Positions 23,374-35,490 of a DNA stretch of 64,000 nt are shown in pieces. A program made the translations under genes and the position numbers. Under the pieces are notes generated by a model. The model worked only from the letters and a program-made list of their open reading frames with translations. It made no database searches and was not told the origin of the DNA. Source of the DNA: Ypsolopha sequella (lineage: Eukaryota > Arthropoda > Insecta > Lepidoptera > Ypsolophidae). The stretch is from positions 14,740,201-14,804,200 of the forward strand of contig OW204001.1 of assembly GCA_934047225.1 (NCBI GenBank), given 5' to 3'. Position 1 is the stretch's first letter. The number at the start of each line of letters is the position of its first letter.

Positions 23374-25149
23374 AAGCATTCAGGTATATTTTTACAAAAA
23401 TAATCCCTCGCAAACGTAAGACTCAGGTCAATGGATTTTACAAAATGCATAGGGCTGTCCATAATCAGTTTTTGACACGCTGTACAAAATTACCCACAAG
23501 ATTTTTTTGAATGCCTCCTAAATAAGTGTTTTATTCAAAACAAATGAAATAATAAAAATGACTTCACCTAAATGTGCACAATAATTGTTATCAAATGTAA
23601 GCTGCCGAATATTATGCATATTATTGTTCACGACAAAATATGATAACATAACGGTTATGGGTAATTTAGGTAACAATAAAGGTAATAAAAAGTTGCCGCT
23701 CTACATAAGACTAATGAAACCTAACAGTGAAGTAACAAAACCAAGCAACAAGTGAAATAACAATGCCTAAGAGTGGAGTAACTGTTCGATAATTAAGGAA
23801 AAGGTCACGTTATGTTAATAATACCTATCTTTGAGAGAAACCACAACTGAGCATAATGAAGCATAGGCTTTTGTCACCGACTCTGTTTACTAGGTCGAGA
23901 AGCAACAAGGTTGTCACCTACATACCAGATAGGTTATATTAACATAGATTACACATATGGCGGCAAGTGCAAATTACAGAAAATTGCAATAGCTTTCAAG
24001 CTATTTTATAGAATATAGTAAGGTCTTATTTGGGCAAGCGTGACTAAAAAACAAAGAAGCGCTTTTTTATTTTTAAAAATAAACTACACCTATTCGTATC
24101 TTAATTACAATATAATATACCTACAGGAGGAGAGATTTTTAAATACAACTTTTAAGGGGAGGAGAATAACCTATATATACACAATATAAAGCTGCATATA
24201 AACTCTGAATTTTCTGCATTAAGGTGAGAAATTGGTAAACTTTTTATCTCAAATCGGCGCCTTAGGGGAGCGGACTGAAGGGAACTGACTCCATACAAAT
24301 ATACGCCCGCGAACTAGCTTATGCCACAAGGTTGTATGCGCCAAAACAGTATTTCTCGTTTAAATTCAAAACTATTATCGCTAATATTACAAAATGCAAT
24401 TACTATTTTGTAATGTTTACTTAGAATAATCTTTACAGAGAGTTTTGAGCCTAAAATCGGTCTCATGTCCCTGTAAAATGAAAATCTCTGGTTTAAAAGA
24501 GCAGTTTTTGACATTTTTTTCTGTTGTCAAAGTTAACCAATCAAGAAAATCAATTACAAAAAATATTCCAAAGACATGATAAATGAAATACATAAATATC
24601 AGTTCCAAATGTTTTGTAATGGCTGAGAAATATTGAGATCCGTGCTGCCATAATTTTCAATGCGTCGTCTTAAAAGTCTTTGTTTATAAACTTTGAATTG
24701 TAAGCTACACCTCATGCTGAAAGCGATGTATGGGAACCTGCGCAGTAGTATTTCTTGTCTATGACTAATGATGAAATAACTCGCATAAATAATTATTAAT
24801 TTTTAGGTCACTTTCAAATATACTCGTACATAAATAATTTAGGTATAGGTAGTTGCAGTTTACAGATAATAATGAATAAACAAAATCGTTTACCCGTTTT
24901 CCTGGCTATAGCGACATAAACGATCTATAAAATATTTTTTTATAGATGTTTTAAAAAATATTATATCTATCATATTTTTTCGCTTATATCTCGGGAGTTA
25001 CCGAGCTACCACTTCATTTTTAATTAAACTTTTTTCATAAGGCTTAGACAATAAAATATAATATCTAATTTTTATAGCGTCAGAGATCTTATTATAAGTT
25101 ATAATTGTTATATTGTAATAACCATATCAAACATGTTGATATAGCCAAA
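23374..25149. other. No gene seen
   Basis: AT-rich sequence with no recognised domain in any short frame and no clear repeat copies within this window. Confidence 0.35.
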
Positions 25150-25330
25150 TCCATACTGGCGACTCAGTAAGTGGTCAGGACCAAGGTTTAATTACCTTTT
25201 TTGCAGAATAAGAAAAATATTATTTGTGCCCCCGAATCATTTGGTGAGTATAGGAAGCCTAATTTTATTTTGCGATTTTCACAGAAAGGTTCATTGAACC
25301 TTGTTATTGATCACTTACAAAGTATCCAGT
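25150..25330 (+). repeat. Interspersed repeat shared with 52255-52445
   Basis: 'gactcagtaagtggtcagga', 'attatttgtgcccc' and 'attttattttgcgatttt' match the reverse complement of 52255-52445 with substitutions. It is unclassified. Confidence 0.55.
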
Positions 25331-27034
25331 TTGATTTTGGCTTTATCAACGAAAGTCACCTTACACTACAAATATAATGCTACAAATTTCTTTCCACTGC
25401 TTAAATTCTATTCATATAAATAAGTGAAAAACTAACTAAAATAGCACAACAAAACGTAATTTATTCCTTTTAGTGAGCACTGACTCAGAAAAACAATGCA
25501 ATCCGTCATAACCATGTTATGCACCTATAAGGTGTGCGTCCCACATACTCAACTGATAGTCAACTTTCAGACACTTTCACTCGAAATAAAAGACAATAAA
25601 ATACTGGTTGACTCGATTTTAAGATAAGAAGTGAAATCTAAACACGAAACATCCAAAACACATGTAATGATATTCGTCTGGCTGACTGGCTTGTCACAGA
25701 TATTAAATTTAACTCATGCGCATTCGGACATTTAGGTGACTTAGGTTTACCAAAGCCAAGTTCATATTTGCGAGACGATATGTTAGACTATGATTAGAAA
25801 CAAGATGCAATGACTCATTTGGCGTAAAACGCACTTCTATCAAACAACCCCTAGATGTTGAATCAGCGCGCAAATAGCGGCTCCGAAAACTGATGCTAAA
25901 TCCAATTTTTGGCATTCATTTGCGTCATTCAGTTTTCTACCTATTAAGGTAGATAAAATTATTAATGCATTAGCATTAATTTAAAGCTGAAAGATATAAA
26001 AAATAATAATCACTTAGCTCTTTATTCGCTGGCTGTTTGATATGATTTTACGACTTTTTAATAGTTTTTACGAGCTACGAAAGCAAAATAGAATTTGTCC
26101 TGAAATGGATCGTGGAAAACATATCTTATGAAAGTGCGGACTAGGTTTATTTTCGAAAAACAAAATTTAGCTCTTATGTTATTGTTGTTTTTTTGCGATG
26201 TATAGATATAACTATAATTGTATAACATACTTGGACCATGATTTTGAACTGATTTTGTATGGAATAATAGATCTAGGGGTTATTTGATCGAAGAATACTC
26301 AAGATAAAACTTCGACCAGTAAATGTATGAATAACCAACATAATATTATTTTATCTACTCCCATACTGCAATAAGGCAATTTTATTTTCAAAAGCAATTT
26401 AAAAATACCTACATTGTTTATCCGATGATATAATATTACATTGTAACACCGCGATTCTGCGCTGCGATTGGCCCACTTTATTATAACAATGGCTAGAGAG
26501 CCAATTAACAAAATAGACCAGAATTACGTCCCGACCTAATTTCTTGAGCTACGCCCCCTTTATCCTGGTTGGCCTTCAAGGCAGCATTACCGAGACGACG
26601 CACTCGAGGTTCATGAACGTTCTTCGTCTCATTTATCGTGAAATTTTTAGTTGAAAATAGACGATATTAAATAGAGACAATATTAGTTTTGATGGTTGTA
26701 GATAAAGTATTGTGTGCAACTGAACATAATAGACATTGGGACACTCATGCAAATCTATTACAATAAATTGATTTATAGTGAAATAAATAACGTAATTAAT
26801 TATGCATTCGGTATTAACTTCCAAGTCAAGATGACGGCTGCGCATAATAGAATTATGTCCGACCTATTAGGTCGCTGGCCTGCGAATTTTCTAGAAAGAA
26901 TTTTTCTATAATTAATTTTTCTATCTTGCATTTTAATAATATTTTAATAAATTATCTTTATTTTATCATCTCATAAACTCTAATAATACTTACACATTCT
27001 CCAGTATCAATTTTGGCTGTAAAAATCAAAGTTT
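25331..27034. other. No gene seen
   Basis: Several overlapping short frames at 25709-25915 and 26299-26911 lack domains and look random. A patch at ~26520-26640 is less AT-rich but unassigned. Confidence 0.35.
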
Positions 27035-27240
27035 TTTAACTAGCGGACGCCCACAGCGCCGTTTGCGTGGATCCCGTTTCTCCTAACACCGTGAAAATTT
27101 CCTAAAATCTCTTCTTAGCTGATGTCTGCGTCATACAAAGAAACTATATCCTAAATTTCATGTTCCTAGGTCTAGCTGTTTGGTTTAATCTGGGTGTTGA
27201 TAGATTAGTCAGTCAGTCAGTCAGTCTGTCAGGGTATTCG
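27035..27240 (+). repeat. 'actagcggacgcc' repeat with (GTCA)n tail
   Basis: It starts 'aactagcggacgcccacagc'. It continues with 'aaatttcatgttcctaggtc' and ends in a GTCA microsatellite at 27208-27230. It is the better-preserved relative of 1915-2065. Confidence 0.6.
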
Positions 27241-27419
27241 TTTATTTAAGGGTCGGTGTTCCGAGATTCGGGGTTCGGGGTTATGGCTTTTTAAGATGGT
27301 AAAAATTCAAATTTCTGAACAAAATAAATACCACTTTTGGAACCCTGTTGTCCCAAGGCGACGACTTGTTACCTTACAAGATGAAGTGCAGGTTCATTAA
27401 AAAAAATCTTGGCAATAAT

Positions 27420-27540
27420 GTATAGTAACTTCAGAAAAAAAACAGGAATTTCAAGAAAATCTCTTGAATAGCATTGCAGCGCTACGGGTGTAACCTGAAC
27501 TTGAAAATCCTGTTTTTTTTTTTCTGAAGTTACTATACTT
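27420..27540. repeat. Foldback, ~28-bp arms
   Basis: 'tatagtaacttcag' plus an A-run and 'cagga' pairs with 'tcctg', a T-run and 'ctgaagttactata' (27508-27537). Confidence 0.75.
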
Positions 27541-28112
27541 ACTATACTCCGGCTCTTAACGTCCATGATATTTACCAATGGTGTCCTCGTTCCGAAATCC
27601 CTTCCAAAAAGGCACTGAAAGAAAATCTTGTCGCTATTTTCTACAATTTAGGTACCCATTCGTCACAATAATATGAAGCGAACTCCATTGTTCACATTTG
27701 GGCGCGCCTGCACAATTGCACATGTAACGTACAATGTCATTGTGTCCCTCCAACCTACCAGACTATAAAGCACTAGGCAATCAAAAATAGTCTCTATTAC
27801 AAGCGTATACCACTTAGCTATAGATCTAAAAGTTTCGGTGGGGAAACTGCCTGATACTAGGGCAAAAAACAACAATGCCGATTTGGCAACGTGCAGGAAA
27901 ATGACATCTACAGACATTTTGTGAGAGAATGTTACAATAGAGGTATCTAAACGATGAGAATGCTATAATCAAACGTGCGTGGAGTTTAAAATTGCCGATA
28001 TTATTTACCTCCAAGTCCAAGGAATAACATCATGCATTCGGTTTTAGGTGTTCATTGTGTAAATATTGGTATGCATTAAAATTAGGTTTTATGCCTATCT
28101 ATAAAGCACATT
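27541..28112. other. No gene seen
   Basis: The minus-strand frames at 27663-27917 and 27826-28020 overlap each other and have no recognisable domain. They are not called. Confidence 0.35.
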
Positions 28113-28208
28113 CTAAAGGCTTTAATTTTTCCAAAGTAATTTAGCTTCTACCTAACACTTTTGGACTATTTTGCAATGCAGAAAATTTTGTTTTGACAGT
28201 AATTAAAC
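28113..28208 (+). mobile_element. Degraded copy of the 60671 MITE
   Basis: 'caaagtaatttagcttct', 'cctaacactt.tggactattt' and 'tgcaat' followed by 'gaaaatt' match 60671-60830 in direct orientation. The terminal repeats have mostly decayed. Confidence 0.6.
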
Positions 28209-29342
28209 TACAAATAAATTTAATTTACTTTTCAATAAATTTAGCATTTACTGAAAAAGTAACCAGTGAAAAAGGTGAAAAATAGGTAACGAAGAGATAT
28301 TAATATCAATGAGTCAGCTGCCATATAAATGCTTTAGGTGTTTGTGACGTCCTGATGGCTTTGATCTCAATGAAACTTTGCACTCACTTATATATATATG
28401 TTTCCCTTCCCCCCCACACCGCACTCCGACCCATCTCTCTTCAAGAGGTGCAAGATATCGAGATATTCAAAAAGCGCCGACTTAGTGAAATGGTTTCAGG
28501 TAAAAACTGTTTTCCATGTAACTGTTTGTTTATAGAAAAGTCTTCTTTACATGAAAGCATTTCTCTCTTTTTTTTCCGGTATAGATCAAAATTATACAAC
28601 TTGCTAAACTTTGCGTAAAAACAAGGCACGATATCCTGTCAGCTATTATGATGGTGTTTCATCAAATTTTGCTTTTTTTGGCTTTAAAGAGACGTAGTTA
28701 GATGTCGCTAGATAATACTCATTAAAAAAATATGAATATAAAGCTATTGACAAAAAATTTATTGTAAAACATTCAGTTTTTACCTTTTGTATGAATCTTG
28801 ACAAAAATCCAGAGGTAAAGGGGCCTCTTAATGGTGAATATGACTCTATTCGTTTGTTTCGTCTACTACTAATTTTTTACTTATAAAAATCAACGTCCAT
28901 TTATCTATATATTCCTTTATTAACTATACAAAAGAACCATTAATTAAATATGGACGCAATTTCCACTGCTAATTAAACTGCCATCACTTTTAGTAATATA
29001 ATAAAAAAAAAAGCGTTCGTTGGCAGATATTCTAAAAACACAAAACATTTCCTTCCGAGTAAAAAAAAACACACACTCATTTCAACTGCCCCATAAATTA
29101 TTTCGTACCATTACAATTACATGAAAACAAACAATAACAAATCACTTTGCCACAAGCATAATGCGTTCAAGCTTAACCAATTCTAACATTACACCACTAT
29201 TTATCGCCCGACAAAAGGAAAAGTAGAATTAACTTATGTTTCCCACATTAAGTGTTTGAAAGCGAAATTGGAAAGATAACACCTTTGTTAATTTTGTTAT
29301 GATATGCTAAACAGGCCCCTTTAGTATACTCTTATCGATGCT
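28209..29342. other. No gene seen
   Basis: AT-rich sequence. The two frames at 28355-28629 on opposite strands are mutual shadows without a domain. Confidence 0.35.
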
Positions 29343-29349
29343 ATAATTC

Positions 29350-29468
29350 AGGGGCCTTACTGTCTAACTTCAACATCTATCGCAATCGCTTTCATAGGTA
29401 ACGTGATTGGCTAGAAATGACGTGTCACACCTTTAAAAACGATGCAGATAGATGTTGGAGGCCCTAGA
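29350..29468. mobile_element. Small inverted-repeat element abutting the 152-bp array
   Basis: The left end 'cttcaacatctatc' and the right end 'gatagatgttggaggccc' are inverted repeats, with 'ggggccttactg' outside. The right terminus is also the start of the first 152-bp array unit. Confidence 0.5.
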
Positions 29469-30205
29469 TTTATTTTACTATGCTTTCGTCTGTAAAAAAT
29501 CTTCATTTTATGTAACTATAGATAGTCAGTTATGCCACAAAATGAAGGTTCTGTCTGGAGAAGTTTTTATTGAAGGTTTTAGAGGAATATAGCGAGGAGA
29601 TAGATGTTGAAGGCCCTAGATTTATTTTACTATGCTTTCGTCTGTAATAAATCTTCATTTTGTGTAACTATAGGTAGTCAGTTATGCCACAAAATGAAGG
29701 TTCTGTCTGGAGAAGTTTTTATTGAAGGTTTTAGAGGAGTATAGCGAGGAGATATATGTTGAAGGCCCTAGATTTATTTTACTATGCTTTCGTCTGTAAT
29801 AAATCTTCATTTTGTGTAACTATAGATAGTCAGTTATGCCACAAAATGAAGGTTCTGTCTGGAGAAGTTTTTATTGAAGGTTTTAGAGGAATATAGCGAG
29901 GAGATAGATGTTGAAGGCCCTAGATTTATTTTACTATGCTTTCGTCTGTAATAAATCTTAATTTTGTGTAACTATAGATAGTCAGTTATGCCACAAAATG
30001 AAGGTTCTGTCTGGAGAAGTTTTTATTGAAGGTTTTAGAGGAATATAGCGAGGAGATAGATGTTGAAGGCCCTAGATTTATTTTACTATGCTTTCGTCTG
30101 TAATAAATCTTAATTTTGTGTAACTATAGATAGTCAGTTATGCCACAAAATGAAGGTTCTGTCTGGAGAAGTTTTTATTGAAGGTTTTAGAGGAGTATAG
30201 GGAGG
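29446..30205. repeat. Tandem array, 152-bp unit, 5 copies
   Basis: The landmark 'gccctagattt' recurs at 29461, 29613, 29765, 29917 and 30069, exactly 152 bp apart. Copies differ at only a few bases. Each holds an inverted repeat 'cttcattttgtg' against 'cacaaaatgaag', so each unit could form a hairpin. In units 4 and 5 the left arm has one mismatch ('cttaatttt'). No frame spans the array. Confidence 0.95.
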
Positions 30206-30386
30206 GATTTAAAAATGTAGTTGTCTGGAGATGAGACAACATTGCAATGAAAAGAATTTAAAATTAACTAATAGTGCAACAACCTTCACGCAACAGTACA
30301 ATTTCCACAGAAAATTACAGCATATTATGACGAAAACATAGAAAATTTAAACTTGCGATTGTTGACACTTGGTGAAACTTGAAACA

Positions 30387-30620
30387 CATCTTGAATTAAA
30401 AACACTTATGACCGGTTTCGGATTTTACTCCACTTTCAAGGGAAGACGTTAATTAAAATATTTCACTGACTCCAGGCACTAGCTCTGTGCAACGTAAACG
30501 CTGATATATATTTTTTTTTAATTAACATCTTCCCTTGAAAATGGAGTAAAATCCGAAACCGGTTGGGAGTTAACATAAATAAAGTGAAACTATAAGTACA
30601 AGTGTTTTTAATTCAAGATG
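30387..30620. mobile_element. 234-bp foldback element
   Basis: Outer arms 'catcttgaattaaaaacact' and 'agtgtttttaattcaagatg' are perfect inverted repeats. Inner arms 'ccggtttcggattttactcc' and 'ggagtaaaatccgaaaccgg' are also perfect. No protein is encoded. Confidence 0.85.
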
Positions 30621-30639
30621 AAAACATAGAAGATAATTC

Positions 30640-30770
30640 TCATGGCCCTAATCGATATACGTATTACAGTAGACCGAAAATGCGATAATGGTCTTGCTTT
30701 TTCTACCACTAGGTCGGAAGGATATCGTTTCTGGGTGAGGAGGCCTTTGCCCAGCAGTGAAATCATATAA
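30640..30770 (+). repeat. RTE-type LINE 3' end
   Basis: 'gtgaggaggcctttgcccag' and 'cagtgaaatca' are the characteristic end of insect RTE-like LINEs. Only the last ~100 bp remain. Confidence 0.5.
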
Positions 30771-30772
30771 AC

Positions 30773-30960
30773 AAAAACCGGTCAAGTGCGAGTAGGACTC
30801 GCGCCCTAAGGATTCCGTACCATTTTAATAGGTTAAACAGAAAGTACAAACTTATCACTTTTTAGAAATTGTATGAAGCAAAACTGCAAAATTAAGTTGG
30901 TTGAGTATTCAGGGACGTAACCGTAAATCTATTCGCATGTGTCAAAAAGTAGATTTCGGT
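30773..30960 (-). repeat. 'ggttccgtacc' repeat fragment
   Basis: 'aaccggtcaagtgcgagtag', 'gactcgcgccctaaggattc' and 'cgtaccattt' are the family end seen at 9059, in reverse. A near copy lies at 55255-55420. Confidence 0.55.
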
Positions 30961-32026
30961 AAAACATGTAAACAAAACCCTTGAGAATGCTTATAAGCGA
31001 AACCGGTTGGTTTAGTTTAATAAAGTGAATATCCGTGGACAAGTAGAAGTTTAAATTTCAACAAAGATGTTCAGGCAATGTATTTTCCAAAACGGTATAA
31101 ACAAATATTGGACTTTAAACGAATTGATGGTAATGAGACTTAACAGCAGTTTAATTTTATAGAGTAGGTAAAATAGTCAGCTCAGTTTGCAGATTTCTAA
31201 GAAAAGCTATAGGTCAATGTTCATATAAATTAATAGTAGGAAGGTTAGTTATAGTAAATGGTAGATATTAACTTACATACCTACTGGTAATTATAGTCAC
31301 ACCAATGAGTCAGATAAATGCGTTATTTGGCTTGTCATTATGTCACTTCTATGTACGTAGCAAGCAAATGGCACTCGTACATAGCAATTTAGTTTTTGCA
31401 CATCCTTTTGCAAATACAGAATCCACAATTTGATTTTTTTCCTAAATTAAACCAATTGACGTCAGCAGATTTTGTGAGGTCACTTAGGGACGTTGGTCGT
31501 GCATCACAAACGTTTATATTATACTATATAATACTAGGAATGACTAATTAAAACGATGAATCACCTAACACAATGGAATTTGATATCGATCGGTTTGTTT
31601 CTAAATCTGTCAACTGAGGTTGACAAATTACTTAATTATCCCGGGCTCATAAAAGGGGGTGAAACTAAATCAAATTACATCAACGAAAACAAAGAAAAAA
31701 AACTTTTTTTTTTATTTCTTGAAAAATTGCTCTACCTAAGCGTCCGTATGGGACGCAAGCGCAGTGCTGTGTCTTTAGTTAACCGCTCGTAGAAATTATT
31801 GTACGGGTATTTATGATAGAAAGTTGAAATTTTTTTTTGTAGAAAGTTAGTGGATTAATGAATTATTAATAAAAATAGAAATATGGTGAAACGGGGACAT
31901 TATTTTGAAAAGAATTAATATTACTGAAAAAAATACGGAAAAATAAAAAATACATATGTATATTTTAGGATATTATTTTTGTGGTAATGGTAGTTGATTA
32001 TACTCGTAGTTTGTTTTTGATTTGGT
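30961..32026. other. No gene seen
   Basis: The stretch 30975-31060 ('cgaaaccggttggtttagtt', 'aataaagtga') shares short blocks with the 30387 element. The rest is AT-rich. Confidence 0.35.
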
Positions 32027-32329
32027 ATGCAACATCATAACAGAGTTTGCCAACGAGCATTGGAGTGCAGCATTGTAGGTGTAAAACGGATTGACCGTGT
32101 CCAAAACACTGAATTGTGCTATAAAACTCGAATTGCTGACGTTGGTGTGCAGACTGCAAACTTAAAATGGAACTGGGCTAGCCACGTTAGTCGTATGCAC
32201 TGGGATAGGTGGGCGAAAATCGCGACCCATTCGCCAGATGACGTCTATCGACGGCCAGGCAAACCAAAAAGACGATGGCGGGACGATCTCCATCCATTTT
32301 TACCGGGGTGGTGGTCGGAAGCAGCACAG
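32027..32329 (+). pseudogene. C-terminal relic of an RTE-like LINE reverse transcriptase
   Basis: The frame reads CQRALECSIVGV, then KTRIADVG, then LKWNWASHVSRM, then RRPGKPKRRWRDDL and WWSEAAQ. This is the end of the ORF of insect endonuclease-reverse transcriptases, whose tail has LKWxWAGHVARM and GRPxxRWxDDI motifs. The catalytic domains are missing upstream. The reading continues after the 149-bp insertion at 32330, where 'caggaccgcgat' restores QDRD. Confidence 0.75.
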
Positions 32330-32478
32330 GAGCCGTATTTTTGAATCGTTCGTATTCAATTCACGTGTGAAAATATATACCTATCTCATCTTGCAAATGA
32401 CAAGTTCTGATGTGCTACGCGAGATGGGTATATACTTTCGCACGTGAATTGAAAACGAACGATTCAAAAATACGACTC
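32330..32478. mobile_element. 149-bp MITE with CAG duplication, inserted in the LINE tail
   Basis: Long inverted repeats 'cgtatttttgaatcgttcg' and 'cgaacgattcaaaaatacg' continue through 'caattcacgtg'. CAG lies on both sides (32327-32329 and 32479-32481). Removing the element and one CAG rebuilds the LINE reading frame exactly. Confidence 0.85.
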
Positions 32479-32481
32479 CAG

Positions 32482-32880
32482 GACCGCGATATGTCAATTA
32501 CTATCAATATATCTATCTGTCAATAGCTTACCTACCGATCTTTGCCTTACCGATTTTGATGACAGTTTAACTCCTATTAATATTAAGGCTAAATTAAAAA
32601 AACATTTTCTTGATTCAAATAATTCATCATAAATATCTATTCTACGTTTTTTTAATTATTTTTTTTTGCTTACCTAGCTCCAGTAAGAGACAACAAATTA
32701 CTATGTATACATTTATAATTTTAGCTGTTTATTGTAAGCAAAGTGGCAAATTATTATTTTGCTCTCGTAGCTAAGTGTAACGTGACTCACGATAGCACAA
32801 GTTTAAACCTTTGTGGTTTTTAGCTGCTATTATTATTTTCTGTTATAATTTTGTGTAAATGGTAAATGAATAAAAAAAAA
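32482..32880 (+). repeat. LINE 3' ends with poly(A)
   Basis: After the RTE remnant comes a frame with LTPINIKAKLKKHFLDSNNS and a stop at ~32631. This looks like the last residues of another non-LTR reverse transcriptase. It is followed by a ~240-bp 3' UTR and an A-run at ~32872. Confidence 0.5.
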
Positions 32881-33230
32881 TGTGGTATCAGCAAGGGGAC
32901 GTCTTTCCCAGCAGACCTCACAGCACAATTAGAGGATTCGATTTTCCCGATTTTCGGGATCCCGGGATCCCGGCCCCTTTTCAGTCCCGAACATTTCAGG
33001 ATTAATCTTTCCTAATAAATGTGGCCCACAATACAGGTTTCATAAAAAAAACGATTTTATTTTATTGCATTATTCAACATTATTGCATTAGGCAACAACA
33101 ATTTTAAAACGTCAATTTATATAAGTAATAATGATATTTTCAGATTTTTGTAAAAAAATGTTTATTGGTAGAATAGGGTCTAGTTCCACCTCCTTTTGGA
33201 TGTGCAGTCTTAGAAGGGACACACTGTATA
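32881..33230. other. No gene seen
   Basis: 'cgggatcccgggatcccggc' at ~32956 is a short palindromic patch. The remainder is AT-rich. Confidence 0.35.
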
Positions 33231-33627
33231 TTATTTTTCAATGCAAGTGCTCGTAAAGGCCCACTTTTATGCATCAAAACCGAACAGAAAGTCGATTATT
33301 TTGCCCTAGGTATTTATTATTAATTTATTTTTTAATTTATTTACAATGGTTGGCTAACCTGCAGCCTTTCCTGTGTACCATAAATTTTATACTTTTTTTT
33401 CCACTATTTAACGGCTCTGGATACAGTCCTTTTGAGCCAATCATAATTTAAAGTTCACAAGATTATATTTGTTTTAATTTCTCACACTATGCATTGAAAA
33501 ACGTAGTATGATATACGGGCGTAAGAGCAATAAATTACTCGGTTACGTTTTAAACACTCGCTACGCTCGTGTTTTAAATCGTCCTCGTAATTTATTCCTT
33601 TTCGCCCTTGTAGCATAAACTACTATT
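33231..33627 (+). repeat. ~395-bp interspersed repeat, copy 2
   Basis: It is collinear with 8009-8404 with few differences, including the 'aaaacactcgctacgctcg' palindrome and the 'gtagcataaactactatt' end. The 60-codon frame at 33269-33451 lies inside the repeat and is not a gene. Confidence 0.7.
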
Positions 33628-33924
33628 AATACGGTTCTAAGGAGCTGCAGAATTATAGGGAGCTTTCTGGAAAATAAATTGACTTTATTGAAACATGTAT
33701 AGTGTATAAACAAAACGTTATCATAGTTCCTTTAGAAGTAAACAAACAAATAGACAAACGCTTTAGTGATGTAAAAGCGTGTAGTTTATTTAGTTGCTTT
33801 TATATCTAAAGTACATAAATTAATAAATAGCTAACTATCTAATAAACACAGGAGTCCTGTTTCCTTACTTCTGTTGCTTTACCAACAGGATAAATAAAAT
33901 TCCTGAGTACAGTGGCGAGGAGCA
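33628..33924. other. No gene seen
   Basis: AT-rich spacer between two repeats. Confidence 0.3.
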
Positions 33925-34086
33925 GGGGCTCTACCGCGTAATTCTCATTTGTATCAACTTCAAGCAAATGCATGCGAAATTCAACGCGTGCAAAAGAGAT
34001 GGCATGTTAGGCGGGCGTCGTCGCACGCACGTCAAATTTCAATCTCAAGTTGATGTTGATGAAAATGAGAATTACGCGGTAGACCC
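33925..34086 (-). mobile_element. 165-bp MITE, copy 2
   Basis: It is the reverse complement of 19043-19207 with few substitutions. Termini are 'ctaccgcgtaattctcattt' and 'aaatgagaattacgcggtag'. The 40-bp minisatellite begins about 75 bp beyond. Confidence 0.8.
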
Positions 34087-34159
34087 ACAGTTCAAAGGTT
34101 ATTTACGTAAGTATTTACCCGTCTTCTGCAATCTGCATAATTACCTGAAAAAGAAAGAA

Positions 34160-35446
34160 ATAAATAAAATGCATGGGCATACAAGGAGCTCAAAATAATA
34201 AAATGCATAGGCAGACTAGAGAACAAAACTTAAAATAATAAAATGCATAGATGCAGACTAGGGAACAAAACTTAAAATAATAAAATGCATAGGAAGACTA
34301 GGGAACAAAACTTGAAATAATAAAATGCATAGAAAGACTAGGGAACAAAACTTAAAATAATAAAATGCATAGGAAGACTAGGGAGCAAAACTTGAAATAA
34401 TAAAATGCATAGAAAGACTAGGGAACAAAACTTAAAATAATAAAATGCATAGGAAGACTAGGGAGCAAAACTTGAAATAATAAAATGCATAGAAAGACTA
34501 GGGAACAAAACTTCAAATAATAAAATGCATAGGAAGACTAGGGAACAAAACTTGAAATAATAAAATGCATAGAAAGACTAGGGAACAAAACTTAAAATAA
34601 TAAAATGCATAGGAAGACTAGGGAACAAAACTTGAAATAATAAAATGCATAGAAAGACTAGGGAACAAAACTTAAAATAATAAAATGCATAGGAAGACTA
34701 GGGAGCAAAACTTGAAATAATAAAATGCATAGAAAGACTAGGGAACAAAACTTGAAATAATAAAATGCATAGAAAGACTAGGGAACAAAACTTGAAATAA
34801 TAAAATGCATAGAAAGACTAGGGAACAAAACTTAAAATAATAAAATGCATAGGAAGACTAGGGAGCAAAACTTGAAATAATAAAATGCATAGAAAGACTA
34901 GGGAACAAAACTTGAAATAATAAAATGCATAGAAAGACTAGGGAACAAAACTTGAAATAATAAAATGCATAGAAAGACTAGGGAACAAAACTTAAAATAA
35001 TAAAATGCATAGGAAGACTAGGGAACAAAACTTGAAATAATAAAATGCATAGAAAGACTAGGGAACAAAACTTGAAATAATAAAATGCATAGAAAGACTA
35101 GGGAACAAAACTTAAAATAATAAAATGCATAGGAAGACTAGGGAACAAAACTTGAAATAATAAAATGCATAGAAAGACTAGGGAACAAAACTTGAAATAA
35201 TAAAATGCATAGAAAGACTAGGGAACAAAACTTGAAATAATAAAATGCATAGAAAGACTAGGGAACAAAACTTAAAATAATAAAATGCATAGGAAGACTA
35301 GGGAGCAAAACTTGAAATAATAAAATGCATAGAAAGACTAGGGAACAAAACTTGAAATAATAAAATGCATAGGAAGACTAGGGAACAAAACTTGAAATAA
35401 TAAAATGCATAGGAAGACTAGGGAATAAAACTTGCAAAAATAAAAT
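34160..35446. repeat. 40-bp minisatellite, about 32 copies, dimeric higher order
   Basis: The unit is 'taaaatgcatagaaagacta' plus 'gggaacaaaacttgaaataa'. Two main variants alternate: units ending 'cttaaaataa' are followed by 'aggaag' units, while those ending 'cttgaaataa' are mostly followed by 'agaaag' units. The period is therefore often 80 bp, and 'gagc' replaces 'gaac' only in some 'aggaag' units. First and last units are degenerate. There is no reading frame through it. Confidence 0.97.
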
Positions 35447-35490
35447 GATAATTTACAACTTAGGTACGTTTAATTTATATTTTTTTAATA

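Noticed and set aside
34160..35446. CRISPR-like array
   Set aside because: Units are contiguous with no unique spacers; it is a eukaryotic minisatellite.
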